Program-made: the position numbers and the translations under genes
From: Rhodanobacter sp.
GTDB lineage: Bacteria > Pseudomonadota > Gammaproteobacteria > Xanthomonadales > Rhodanobacteraceae
DNA: 64,000 nucleotides
Direction of reading: 5' to 3'
Assembly (NCBI GenBank): GCA_030148505.1
Contig: JASBTI010000027.1
Coordinates: 1 to 64,000, forward strand
The notes under the pieces: generated by a model
The model's input: the letters and a program-made list of their open reading frames with translations, nothing else
Told to the model about the DNA's origin: nothing
Databases searched by the model: none
In this document: positions 53,089 through 62,597 of the stretch, one piece after another
Position numbering within the stretch: position 1 is the stretch's first letter
Layout of the letters: the number at the start of each line of letters is the position of its first letter

Positions 53089-54456
53089 TCAGATCGCAAG
53101 CCAAATGTAAAGGTAGAGCGTATTGTTGTCGCTGGCATTGCGTCCGGCACCGTCGATGTTGTGCACCAGCCCGCTGAACTTCGAATACAAGGTGTATTGC
53201 AAGCCTAGGCGCATGTTCGCATCAGGCTCCTTCCAGGAGGTAGCTTGTCCAAACGGGTTGTAGTCGAATTCAATCATCCCACCCTGCGTATTTGGCGAAC
53301 CCTGATTGCCATATAGCGCACGGTCGCTGCTCCCATTGTTGGTGAAGGAAGCCAGAGTCAGCCCATAGGTATTGCGATACCAGTAACTGCCCTTGAGGTT
53401 GAAGGATTGCAGGGTGTCATGCAGATGCGAGGAACCTCCGTCGGCAAATGTCGCATTCAGCTTCTGACGCTCGCTGACATAGAGGCCTTCGAAAGTCAGC
53501 GCATGGCTGCCAGCCACATACTGATAGGTCGAATCCAGACCCAGATCGCTGAAATGATCCGTAGGACCGGCCAGCGGCATGGGGTTGCCGGCAGCATCGG
53601 CGCCGACCAGCCCACGCTTCAGGTCAAGTAGAAAGCCGCCCAGAGAAAAGTCTCCGCTGGGCAGGTTCCACGTATACGCCACGCGTGCATAAGGCGCGGT
53701 GCCAGACAACTTGCCATCGTAGCCCGCATTGACATGATTCAAGAAAGCCACCGACAGTGACCGATAGCCGCCGACCTCCACATACCACTTGCCATCCAAC
53801 TGCGCGTAGGCACTGGCGCCGATCGACTGACCACCGATACCGCCAAACAGCATCGGCGCGGCGGGCGCCCCGGGGGCAAGATCCGCTGCCATATAGGGAT
53901 ACTGCCAGGCGGGCGCGGTATTGAAAACGTCGCTGACCGTGGGGTTGTTGTTGACGGAAATACCCCAGATACCCGTATGGTCCCCGTGGCTGAACATCCG
54001 TGCATAGCGCACATCAGCATTGTCCCAGCCCAACAGGCCGCCATTCTCCGAGTAGGTCGCCTGGGCAAATACGCCGACGTGATCACTCAGACGTCCAGCC
54101 AGAAATGCCGAGGCCTGCTGCAACTCGAAGTTGTTGTTGGTATCGAAATTCGTGTTCGGGGCCGTAGGTTGTGCCTTGCTGGTGTGAGTGAACGACTCGA
54201 CCAACATCGCCGATAACGGCAGCGTGGCCTGGTTGCCAACCTTCATGGTATAGCCCATGAGCTTGAACTGGCGACCGAACTGGGTAAGTTCGGGACCGAA
54301 GCCGCCAACATGACAAGCCGTGCATGCCAGACGCGTCTGTCGCGCATAGGACGGCACCGCTTGGGCCAAGGTCGGCACCAGCAACAGAATCACAGCTACC
54401 ACGACATAGCGCGGTAACCAGTCCAGGGTTGAGACCCATCTCCGCTTCGTATTCAT
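53089..54456 (-). CDS. monohaem c-type cytochrome continuous with a predicted outer-membrane barrel
   Basis: 455 residues. After a signal anchor (about 12-35, ending AQA) comes SYARQTRLACTACHVGGFGPELTQFGRQFKLMGY, with one haem motif CTACH near residue 47 and the GxxLTPFGR-type follow-up. From about 70 to the end the sequence alternates like a porin (FELQQASAFLAGRLSDHVG, WYVEVGGYRSLSVAFLNH, MRLGLQYTLYSKFSGLVHN) and ends LYLYIWLAI. This points to a single-haem domain fused to a beta-barrel. Similar proteins in other proteobacteria are uncharacterised; electron transfer at the outer membrane is a possibility. GAGGAG precedes the ATG at 54456. Confidence 0.8.
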   Translation of the reverse strand: MNTKRRWVSTLDWLPRYVVVAVILLLVPTLAQAVPSYARQTRLACTACHVGGFGPELTQFGRQFKLMGYTMKVGNQATLPLSAMLVESFTHTSKAQPTAPNTNFDTNNNFELQQASAFLAGRLSDHVGVFAQATYSENGGLLGWDNADVRYARMFSHGDHTGIWGISVNNNPTVSDVFNTAPAWQYPYMAADLAPGAPAAPMLFGGIGGQSIGASAYAQLDGKWYVEVGGYRSLSVAFLNHVNAGYDGKLSGTAPYARVAYTWNLPSGDFSLGGFLLDLKRGLVGADAAGNPMPLAGPTDHFSDLGLDSTYQYVAGSHALTFEGLYVSERQKLNATFADGGSSHLHDTLQSFNLKGSYWYRNTYGLTLASFTNNGSSDRALYGNQGSPNTQGGMIEFDYNPFGQATSWKEPDANMRLGLQYTLYSKFSGLVHNIDGAGRNASDNNTLYLYIWLAI

Positions 54457-54840
54457 ACGCCTGCGCTCCTCAATCAAGTGGTTAAAATCTTGTTGAGGTC
54501 ATCGTAGAGACGCCCGAATCGGGCTGTTTTGACATTGATCAAGCACCGCCCACGCCACACAGCCGGCGCCGGCGCCGGCAGCGGGCAGCGGATGGCGAGC
54601 GTTTCGGGGCGATTCCCGCCTCGCACGCTCGCCCGAAAACCGTTGTCCCAGGCTAAGGTATGGAGGCTCGCCGTGTTCTAAGGACAGATCGACGTAGCCC
54701 CCTCCGGATACGTTTTCGGTAAGGCGGCTGTGGCCCGATGCGACACCATGCCACAGCGCCAAGCCGGAACCATTGCCCCCTGGCAGGCTACCCGCACACC
54801 GTGCTCCGACGCCACCGCGGCACTTTCCGGTGAACGATCC
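54457..54840. other. non-coding stretch, nothing recognised
   Basis: About 380 bases between the haem-barrel gene and the end of tldD. It should contain the promoter of the former (right-to-left) and the end of the tldD transcript. No clear terminator hairpin with T-run was found; an unremarkable minus-strand frame crosses it. Confidence 0.4.
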
Positions 54841-56280
54841 CTAGGAAACCGTGCCGCCCACGGTCATGGCATCGATTTTCAGCGTGGGCTGACCGACCCC
54901 TACCGGCACGCTCTGTCCGTCCTTGCCGCAAACCCCGACACCCTCGTCGAGCTTGAGATCGTTGCCGATCATCGAGACCCGGGTAAGCACGTCCGGGCCA
55001 TTGCCGATCAAGGTTGCACCCTTTACCGGTGCGGTGATCCTCCCATCCTCGATCAAATAGGCCTCGCTGGCGGAGAAGGTGAACTTGCCATTGGTGATGT
55101 CGACCTGACCACCGCCGAAATTGGGTGCGTACAAACCCCTTTTGACTGAGCGGATGATCTCTGCCGGCTCATGCGAGCCTGCCAGCATGTAGGTATTGGT
55201 CATGCGCGGCATCGGCAAGGCCGTGAACGATTCGCGGCGACCGTTGCCGGTGGGTGCCATACCCATCAGCCGCGCGTTCAGCTTGTCCTGCATGTAGCCT
55301 TTGAGGATGCCATCCTCGATCAAGGTGGTGCATTCCGTAGGCGTACCTTCATCGTCGATACTGAGCGAACCGCGACGGCCTTGCAGGGTACCATCGTCCA
55401 CGATGGTGACCCCCTTGGCCGCTACGCGCTGGCCGAGGCGACCGGAGAACGCCGAGCTGCCCTTGCGATTGAAGTCGCCTTCCAGTCCGTGACCGATGGC
55501 CTCGTGCAGCAACACACCCGGCCAGCCAGGACCAAGCACTACCGTCATCTGCCCCGCGGGCGCATCGATGGAGTCGAGGTTCACCAGCGCCTGGCGCACC
55601 GCCTCGGCGGCGAAGTCGAGCGCCCGACCGTTCTCGATAAGCTCGCGGTAGCCATAGCGGCCACCACCGCCCGAATGGCCTTGCTCACGGCGACCGTTCT
55701 GCTCGGCAATCACCTGCACGTTGAGGCGTACCAGCGGCCGCACATCGGCTGCCAGGGTACCATCGGAAGCGGCGATGAGGATGGTATCCATGGTGGCGGC
55801 CAAGCTCACGATCACCTCCTTGATACGCGGGTCCCGGGAGCGTGCGTAGGCATCGACCTCGCGCAACAAGGCAATTTTGTCGGGATTGGGAAGGCTCTCG
55901 ACCGGATCGAGCGCGGGATACAACTGGTGGGCACCGTGCATCGACAAGGGCTTGCCAGCGCCTTTGCCATCGTGGGCAATCGCGCGTGCCGCCCGGGAGG
56001 CCTGCAGCAGCTGAGGCAGGACAATCTCGTCAGAATAGGCAAAGCCGGTTTTCTCGCCACTGATGGCGCGGACACCTACGCCTTGCTCGATCGAGTGACT
56101 GCCGTCCTTGACGATGCCTTCCTCCAGCAGCCAGGACTCACTGCGGGAATGCTGGAAGTACAGATCAGCGGCGTCGATCGACGGTCCCATCAATTGGGTG
56201 AACACTCGATCCAGATCACTGGTGGCCAGGCCACCGGGGAACAGCAACTTGCTCTCGGCTTGCGCGATCAGGGAATCCAT
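54841..56280 (-). CDS. tldD: metalloprotease TldD, catalytic subunit
   Basis: Zinc peptidase that with PmbA digests peptides threaded between the two subunits. 479 residues. The metal site [12 protein letters not shown] (HExxxH, about 260) is intact, and the conserved [65 protein letters not shown] and the terminal C-rich [18 protein letters not shown] are present. It follows yhdP by 77 bases in the rng-yhdP-tldD gene order seen across gammaproteobacteria. Confidence 0.97.
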   Translation of the reverse strand: MDSLIAQAESKLLFPGGLATSDLDRVFTQLMGPSIDAADLYFQHSRSESWLLEEGIVKDGSHSIEQGVGVRAISGEKTGFAYSDEIVLPQLLQASRAARAIAHDGKGAGKPLSMHGAHQLYPALDPVESLPNPDKIALLREVDAYARSRDPRIKEVIVSLAATMDTILIAASDGTLAADVRPLVRLNVQVIAEQNGRREQGHSGGGGRYGYRELIENGRALDFAAEAVRQALVNLDSIDAPAGQMTVVLGPGWPGVLLHEAIGHGLEGDFNRKGSSAFSGRLGQRVAAKGVTIVDDGTLQGRRGSLSIDDEGTPTECTTLIEDGILKGYMQDKLNARLMGMAPTGNGRRESFTALPMPRMTNTYMLAGSHEPAEIIRSVKRGLYAPNFGGGQVDITNGKFTFSASEAYLIEDGRITAPVKGATLIGNGPDVLTRVSMIGNDLKLDEGVGVCGKDGQSVPVGVGQPTLKIDAMTVGGTVS

Positions 56281-56357
56281 GAGGTGCGGGCTACTCGGGG
56301 GGCTAAAAACGCTTAAATGGGGTCGATAGAACTCGCTTTAAAGGACTCTCCGCCGCT

Positions 56358-59300
56358 TCAATGCCCACCCGTACCCGAGGTTGCCGGCGCGCCGCCACTG
56401 GCCGCGGGGGCGGGGCTCGCCGGATAGCTCAACGGCGGCGGCGGAGTTACCGCCCCGCCTTTCTTTTCGACCAGCGTCATCACCGGCTTGTCCCAGGTCC
56501 CGGTTACCCGGTAACGGGCGCTGGCGGCCTGATTCAGGCCCTTGCCCAGCAATCCTTGCACCGCCAAGCCCGCTGCCGCACCGACCGGACCACCGACCAC
56601 AGCCCCCACCAACGGCAGACTATTGCCGATATGCGGTACAACGCGTACCTGCTGGTCGTAGTCTCTGTCGCGCAATCCGGTTCGACCGCTGATACTGATA
56701 TTTGCTGCCGGCCCCTTGATACTCAAGTCGTGGGTAGTGGCATTGCCGTCCGCCAGCTGGAACTGCCCGGTAATCGAGTCGAAGGCCAACCCCTTGCCAA
56801 ACACGTCGCCGAAGTCGAGAGTCAGGCGACGCGGCAATTCCGTCAGAGAAACCAGTCCGAGCAATCGCCCCACGCCCGATGACACGTCCGGGATATGACC
56901 ATCAGTGACGCGAATGTTGAGCGTGCCGGTCATGTTGGCCAGCGACAAGTCACTCGGTGCACCCGGCCAACTCGCGTCCAGTTGATCGTCGGTCTTGCCG
57001 TCATCGACCAAGCCCTGATACCCGAAGGCCGTCAACATGGCACCCAAATCCTTCGCCGCAAAACCGATCCGCATCTGCGTCCGGCTATCGCTGGCGCTGC
57101 CGTTCCAGTCGCCGCTGGCATGGATCTGCACGCTGCTGGACAACGCACGCAGCTGTTCGATATGCATCCCTTTCGCGGTCGGCCAGGTCTCCAGCCGCGC
57201 CTCACCGAGTTTCGACCTGCCCAATCGCAGATCCGCGATCCAGAGATGCAGCGGGGGCAGCGCCGCCGGATCAATGCCGGAGGTAACAGGGGTAGCGGGA
57301 CTATCGGCTACCGATGCCGAGCGTGGCTGACCCTGGGGCCAGTACAGACGCTGCAAGCGGGCCGTAATACCCCGTTTTCGCAGATCACCGGTCGGCAACT
57401 GAACGTTGCCGGCCATCGCCCTACCATCCACGTCAATGCTCATCTGATCCGGTTGTGGTGTGGCTTTGATCGACATCGGCCCCAGCGCATGGCCAAACCA
57501 GAAGGTCTTGCCAGCAGTGACATCGATACTCTCCAGGCCCGGCCCGCTTCCGCTGCCACCGACAGCCGCGCGCTGTACCCAACCGGTCACGTCCAGGCGA
57601 TCCGCATGACCGCGAATCCGCAAATCCTTGGGGGGTAGCGTCTGCGGCATCCGGTCGCCGAACGCCAGCGTACCCGCCAGCGTCTGCTGAGGGTTGGCGG
57701 GCAACCGCAGACGTCCGCGCATCACCTGGCCAAGCGCAACCTGAAGGGCACTGCCGGCCACCGGCAACCCCATCGTCAGATGCAGGGGCAGATTGACCGT
57801 CGCAGCCTTGTCCAGGGGGGCTGGAAGATCGAGCTGCATGCCGTTCAGTGAGGAGTCAACGCTCAGCGTTTGCTCCCGTACCGCGCTGTCTGTTCCGTGG
57901 GAAACCGTATAACCGATATCGAAATCACTACGCCCCTTCGCCGACTTCCCCAGCCAGTCCAGCGCCGGATAATCCTGCACCAGCTCGGCAAGTTCATAGC
58001 GCCCCCGCAACTGGGCTGCCAACAAGGTGTCCGGCTTGGTGTTGGCACCGGCAAGAGTCAACTTCAGCGTTGCAGGCTCCCCGCGAAACGTAGTCGTCAG
58101 CGGGCCCGCGCTCAGACCGTGCAGATCGAATTTGAGGGGTCCGTTCAGCTGACCCAGCTGCAGCTTCCAGTCCGGTGCGGAAAGATCGGCATTGGCCAGC
58201 TGGGCGGTGCCTTCGAGCTTCATGTCGGCCCGATCCTTCAGCGGCCAGATCAGCTGAAAATCGAAGGTACCGCGTCCGCTTAGGGTGAGTTTGCGGAGTG
58301 TATCGGCCTGATGGATACCGATCGGGCTCCTGCGTACAAAGTGCATCAGGCTGCTGCCGCTGCCGCCGCCTTGGACGTTGAGATCGAGCAAGCCGTTGCC
58401 GAAGTTGGGGATCAGCGCAACCGCCTTGTCGACCTTCACGCCCAATGCCTGTCCCCCGCTGGCCTGAACCAGCATGCTGTTGTTGACGAAGCTGGCAACG
58501 GCATCGATGCCCTCGGCGCGCGGCCAGTCTTTGCCGTAGTCGAGGATCAGATCATGGATCACTGCATGGGCTTCGAAGCGGCCCTCCTGATGACGGAAAG
58601 GCCAGTCGGCCAGATTGCCGCGCATCAACACCTGAGCCTGACTGATGGTCCCGGACACCAACGCATGATCCAGCCATTGAAGGGTTCCTGGGGACATGGC
58701 GTGAATCGGCCAGAACAATCGCGCGGATGTCACGTCGGCATGATCGAGGCTGGCGTACAAATCCAGGAACGGGAGGCCGCCCTGCGCCGGCAAGACAACT
58801 TCACCGCGGGCTTCCCCGGCGTAACCGGCGCCCATAAAGTTCAGCGGGTCGGCTCCAATGTGCCAATTGCCATCCTGACGCCAGAACGCCAACGTACCCT
58901 GCAATCGACTCATCGCAAGCGGTCGCTGAAACAACTGGGGAAACTGAAGCGTGGTGGCTTGTGCGGGGAGCGTCAGCGCTATCGCTTCACTGTCGCCGCG
59001 CAACTCACCCTCCAGGTTGCTCACGCCTGGTAGCTTGCCGACCGGACTGATGGACAGCTGCCGGAAGCCGATATCGAGCATCTGAAGTCCCGCGCCGCCG
59101 CGCCAGCGCAACCCTACGCGGATCAGATCACCACTTGGATTGCCGCTGCCCAACCAGTGTGCCAGGCCCGGCGCAAGCTCGGGTTTCAATGCCAGCCACG
59201 GCAACAGCGGCGCAAGCTGCAGCTCGCGCGCGGCAATACCCACGTCAACCTGCGCGGTACCCGGTTGACGCACGTCTGCCGCCAGCACGCCGCCATCATC

Positions 59301-60224
59301 ACCGGCCCAGCGAACATCATATCCGTCGGCGGTCAGTCGCAAGCCGGCCGTGCCGTGTAGGGACGCTACGCTGGCAGTAGCACCATCAGGCGCGGTAACA
59401 CCCAACCTGTCCAGATCGAGCCGCAGCGCGCCATGGCTCAACCGTCCCTTGCGCCAATCCAGCCACAGCGCCAGCCGACCGAAGCCCTGATTGGCCGTGT
59501 AGCCGTCCATGGCCATGCCGTCGAGCAAAGGCTTGAGGTCGACGCCATCAGCACCCAGCCATACGGTGCCGGATCGACCATCCTCCCGAAACCGGCCGGC
59601 CATGTGCAGCGCGGTAGCCACGCCCGCTCGTTGCACCACGCCGCCAAAGCGAATTTCGCTGCCGTGACGGCTCAACCGCAACTGCCTCGCCAACAAGGTG
59701 TACTGCTTGCCGGCGCCTGCGTCGGTAACAACAACCCGCAGATGCTCAAACCACAGCTCTACCGATAATGGACCCAGCGATATCGGCTGCGCCTGCCGCT
59801 GGCCGGCCAAGCCCAGGCCGTTGACATGCCATTGGCCGGAAGCGTCATGCAGCAGATCGAGTTGCAATCCTTGCACATGAAGGTTCAACAGATGCCGTGA
59901 AGGCAGCAACCAGCCGCCGAAATCAAGCTTCAGTGCCGCCTGGGGGATCTGCAATGCCTGACCCTGGCCTGGTCTCGTAGCCCCGACGGTGACACCATGC
60001 ATCACAAACGCCGGGCCGGAGGCGGTCCAACGCCCCTCCATGGAAGCAAAGCTAACCGGCCGCTGAAGCTGTTGACTGAGCTGCGCCGCCACCCAGTGTG
60101 GATGGCGAGCCAGAAGAGGCAACAACAGCTGCGCCAGCGCTGCAGTCAGCGCCAACAAGATGACTGCCACACCGGCGGTCCAACCCAGCGCACGGGCGCC
60201 ACGGCGCCACCATGACGCGTTCAC
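56358..60224 (-). CDS. yhdP: YhdP-family AsmA-like protein
   Basis: 1288 residues. A single N-terminal helix (about 12-35) anchors a very long periplasmic beta-groove protein of the AsmA/VPS13-like group. In E. coli YhdP, together with TamB and YdbH, carries phospholipids towards the outer membrane. The N-terminal RHPHWVAAQLSQQLQRPVSFASMEGRW is the conserved DUF3971-family start, and the end has GVGRLLGLVSLTELPRRLTLDF and a tail VPHIGNSLPLVGAVVGGPVGAAAGL typical of YhdP. The last 30 residues are Pro/Ala/Gly-rich. It is 21 bases downstream of rng. Confidence 0.96.
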   Translation of the reverse strand: MNASWWRRGARALGWTAGVAVILLALTAALAQLLLPLLARHPHWVAAQLSQQLQRPVSFASMEGRWTASGPAFVMHGVTVGATRPGQGQALQIPQAALKLDFGGWLLPSRHLLNLHVQGLQLDLLHDASGQWHVNGLGLAGQRQAQPISLGPLSVELWFEHLRVVVTDAGAGKQYTLLARQLRLSRHGSEIRFGGVVQRAGVATALHMAGRFREDGRSGTVWLGADGVDLKPLLDGMAMDGYTANQGFGRLALWLDWRKGRLSHGALRLDLDRLGVTAPDGATASVASLHGTAGLRLTADGYDVRWAGDDGGVLAADVRQPGTAQVDVGIAARELQLAPLLPWLALKPELAPGLAHWLGSGNPSGDLIRVGLRWRGGAGLQMLDIGFRQLSISPVGKLPGVSNLEGELRGDSEAIALTLPAQATTLQFPQLFQRPLAMSRLQGTLAFWRQDGNWHIGADPLNFMGAGYAGEARGEVVLPAQGGLPFLDLYASLDHADVTSARLFWPIHAMSPGTLQWLDHALVSGTISQAQVLMRGNLADWPFRHQEGRFEAHAVIHDLILDYGKDWPRAEGIDAVASFVNNSMLVQASGGQALGVKVDKAVALIPNFGNGLLDLNVQGGGSGSSLMHFVRRSPIGIHQADTLRKLTLSGRGTFDFQLIWPLKDRADMKLEGTAQLANADLSAPDWKLQLGQLNGPLKFDLHGLSAGPLTTTFRGEPATLKLTLAGANTKPDTLLAAQLRGRYELAELVQDYPALDWLGKSAKGRSDFDIGYTVSHGTDSAVREQTLSVDSSLNGMQLDLPAPLDKAATVNLPLHLTMGLPVAGSALQVALGQVMRGRLRLPANPQQTLAGTLAFGDRMPQTLPPKDLRIRGHADRLDVTGWVQRAAVGGSGSGPGLESIDVTAGKTFWFGHALGPMSIKATPQPDQMSIDVDGRAMAGNVQLPTGDLRKRGITARLQRLYWPQGQPRSASVADSPATPVTSGIDPAALPPLHLWIADLRLGRSKLGEARLETWPTAKGMHIEQLRALSSSVQIHASGDWNGSASDSRTQMRIGFAAKDLGAMLTAFGYQGLVDDGKTDDQLDASWPGAPSDLSLANMTGTLNIRVTDGHIPDVSSGVGRLLGLVSLTELPRRLTLDFGDVFGKGLAFDSITGQFQLADGNATTHDLSIKGPAANISISGRTGLRDRDYDQQVRVVPHIGNSLPLVGAVVGGPVGAAAGLAVQGLLGKGLNQAASARYRVTGTWDKPVMTLVEKKGGAVTPPPPLSYPASPAPAASGGAPATSGTGGH

Positions 60225-60245
60225 CCGGCACCGATCCCATGGGGT

Positions 60246-61754
60246 TTACAGCAACACCACATCAAACTGTTCCTGCGAATAATGCTCTTCGGCTTGAAAG
60301 CGTATGCTTTTCGAGATGAACTCTTCCAGTTCGGCCACTGCACTGGACTCCTCTTCGAGAATCCGATTGACCACCGCCGGACTTGCCATGACCAGCAGCT
60401 TCTCTGCATTGAACTGGCGCACCGCCCGAGTTATCTCGCGGAAAATTTCGTAGGTAACCGTTTCGGCAGTCTTCAGCACGCCTCGGCCATTGCAGGCCGG
60501 ACACGGTTCGCACAATTGCCGCGCCAGGCTCTCAGTGGTGCGTTTGCGGGTCATTTCCACCAGGCCCAGGGCCGACATCGGATAGACCGTAGTCTTGGCG
60601 TGGTCGCGCGCCAGCCCCTTGCTGAGCATGCGCAGCACTTGGCGCTTGTGCTCTTCGTCGACCATGTCGATGAAGTCGATGATGATGATACCGCCGAGAT
60701 TGCGCAGCCGTAGTTGCCTGGATGCAGCCTGGGCTGCCTCCAGATTGGTGCGGTAGACGGTCTCCTCCAGGTTGCGCGTCCCGAGGTAGGCCCCGGTATT
60801 GACGTCAATGGTGGTCATCGCCTCGGTCTGGTCGACGACCAGGTAGCCGCCCGACTTCAGTGGCACCTCCTTCTTCAAGGCCCGCTGCATCTCGTCCTCG
60901 ACACCATAGAGGTCGAATATCGGACGCTCGCCATCGTAGTGCTCGATCCGGTCGTCCAGGCTCGGCATGAACTTGTGCACGAACTTGACCACTTTTTCGA
61001 AGGTCACGCGTGAATCCACCCGTACCTTTTCAATGTCATCGTTGAGCATGTCGCGCAGGCTGCGCAAAGGCAGTGATAATTCCTCGTAGACGCGTTCACC
61101 GACCTTGGCGCGGGCTATGTTTTCCTGAACCACACGCCAGACCTTGCCCAGATAGGTCACGTCGAACGCCAGCGATCCAGCACTCTGACCCTCGGCATTG
61201 GTGCGCACGATGTAACCCAATCGGTTGCAGCCGGGCGTATCGTCGCCGATCAGCGGCGTCAGCACCTCTTTCAGCCGCTGGCGCTCCTCCTCATCCTCGA
61301 TCCGTGCCGAGATGCCCAGGGTCCGGGCATAGGGCAACAACACCAGATAGCGTGACGGAATCGACAGATGGGTCGACAGCCGCGCACCCTTGGTGCTGAT
61401 CGGGTCCTTGACCACCTGCACCACGATCTCCTGGCCTTCGTGTACCAGCTCGCTGATCGACGGAACATGGCCGTTGCCGTTGCCGTTTCCCCCGCCATCA
61501 TCAGGGTCGGCCGTGACGGTGGGCGGCGGGCGGACAATATCCGAGGCATGGAGAAATGCCGCCCGCTCCAGACCGATGTCGACGAAAACCGCCTGCATCC
61601 CGGGCATCACCCGCTGCACTCTGCCCTTGTAAACATTGCCCACATAGCCCTTGCGGGAGGCACGTTCGATGTGAACTTCTTGCAACATCCCGTTTTCGAC
61701 CACACCTACCCGCGTCTCGCGCGGCGTCACGTTGATCAGAATTTCTTCGCTCAC
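60246..61754 (-). CDS. rng: ribonuclease G
   Basis: Endoribonuclease that matures the 5' end of 16S rRNA and degrades some mRNAs. 502 residues from a GTG with GGGAG in front; the start sequence SEEILINVTPRETRVGVVENG is that of the family, and the frame upstream is not. An S1 domain covers about 38-130 with an insert (DDGGGNGNGNGHV, about 90-102). The metal-binding Asp residues are in TTIDVNTGAYLG and IIIIDFIDM, and the Zn-link motif is CPACNGRG. Operon order rng-yhdP-tldD. Confidence 0.97.
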   Translation of the reverse strand: MSEEILINVTPRETRVGVVENGMLQEVHIERASRKGYVGNVYKGRVQRVMPGMQAVFVDIGLERAAFLHASDIVRPPPTVTADPDDGGGNGNGNGHVPSISELVHEGQEIVVQVVKDPISTKGARLSTHLSIPSRYLVLLPYARTLGISARIEDEEERQRLKEVLTPLIGDDTPGCNRLGYIVRTNAEGQSAGSLAFDVTYLGKVWRVVQENIARAKVGERVYEELSLPLRSLRDMLNDDIEKVRVDSRVTFEKVVKFVHKFMPSLDDRIEHYDGERPIFDLYGVEDEMQRALKKEVPLKSGGYLVVDQTEAMTTIDVNTGAYLGTRNLEETVYRTNLEAAQAASRQLRLRNLGGIIIIDFIDMVDEEHKRQVLRMLSKGLARDHAKTTVYPMSALGLVEMTRKRTTESLARQLCEPCPACNGRGVLKTAETVTYEIFREITRAVRQFNAEKLLVMASPAVVNRILEEESSAVAELEEFISKSIRFQAEEHYSQEQFDVVLL

Positions 61755-61918
61755 CGCACACTCCCCTGACAGAACATCTTTATAGCGGCTGGATGCTTGT
61801 GCTGTCGATGCGCCGTTTCTCGGGATTTGCTGCCGGCACGCCGACAATACTGAAACCGGGCCGCTACTTGCTTTAGGCTTGCACTTTGGCACCCCATCGA
61901 CACACTCGGGAATAGCGG

Positions 61919-62584
61919 ATGAAATTGTTGCTGGTTGAGGACTCCGAGCGTCTGCGCCAGACCCTGAAGCATGGTCTACAAGGGGCGGGATTCACTGTGG
62001 ATGCCGCCGGCGACGGGGTGGAAGCGGGTGGGTTTCTGACCAGCTATGACTACGATCTTGTCGTGCTGGACCTGATGTTGCCACGTCTCGACGGTATCGG
62101 GGTGCTGCGCAACCTCCCCGCAACTGATCGCCGCCCCCGGGTCTTGGTGCTTTCCGCACGTGATCAGGTAGCGGACCGCATCAAGGCACTCAATGCCGGT
62201 GCGGACGACTACATGATCAAGCCGTTTGCCTTCGACGAGCTGGTGGCGCGGCTGCATGCACTGGCGCGGCGTCCGCAGCAGGCCCAGTCACCCGTACTCC
62301 ATCACGGCGCCCTTGCCTGGGATCCGCTCGCACAGCGTGCCAGCGTCAACGAGGAACCGTTGCCGCTGACGCCGCGCGAGTTTGCCGTGCTCGGCTTGCT
62401 GCTGCGCCACCGCGGTCGCGCGTTCAGTCGCCTGGAAATTCTCGAACGCACCGCGGGCAGTGACAGCGAAGTTTCCGACCGCAGTGTCGAAGTACTGGTG
62501 TTCGGCCTGCGCCGCAAGCTCGATGCGGCTGGCCTGTCCGGGCTGATCGAAACGCGCCGCGGCACCGGTTACCTGATCGCATGA
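61919..62584 (+). CDS. OmpR/PhoB-family response regulator
   Basis: 221 residues. Receiver domain at 1-115 with the acidic pair (VEDSER), phosphoacceptor in VVLDLMLPRLDGIG (D51) and Lys in YMIKPFAFDELVARLHAL. The DNA-binding winged helix is at 125-220 (LPLTPREFAVLGLLLRHRG, then DRSVEVLVFGLRRKLDAAG and TRRGTGYLIA). It is nearest to the QseB/PmrA style. It diverges from rng and lies 13 bases before its sensor kinase, with which it forms a pair; target genes unknown. Confidence 0.95.
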   Translation: MKLLLVEDSERLRQTLKHGLQGAGFTVDAAGDGVEAGGFLTSYDYDLVVLDLMLPRLDGIGVLRNLPATDRRPRVLVLSARDQVADRIKALNAGADDYMIKPFAFDELVARLHALARRPQQAQSPVLHHGALAWDPLAQRASVNEEPLPLTPREFAVLGLLLRHRGRAFSRLEILERTAGSDSEVSDRSVEVLVFGLRRKLDAAGLSGLIETRRGTGYLIA

Positions 62585-62597
62585 ACGTACGCGCAGC

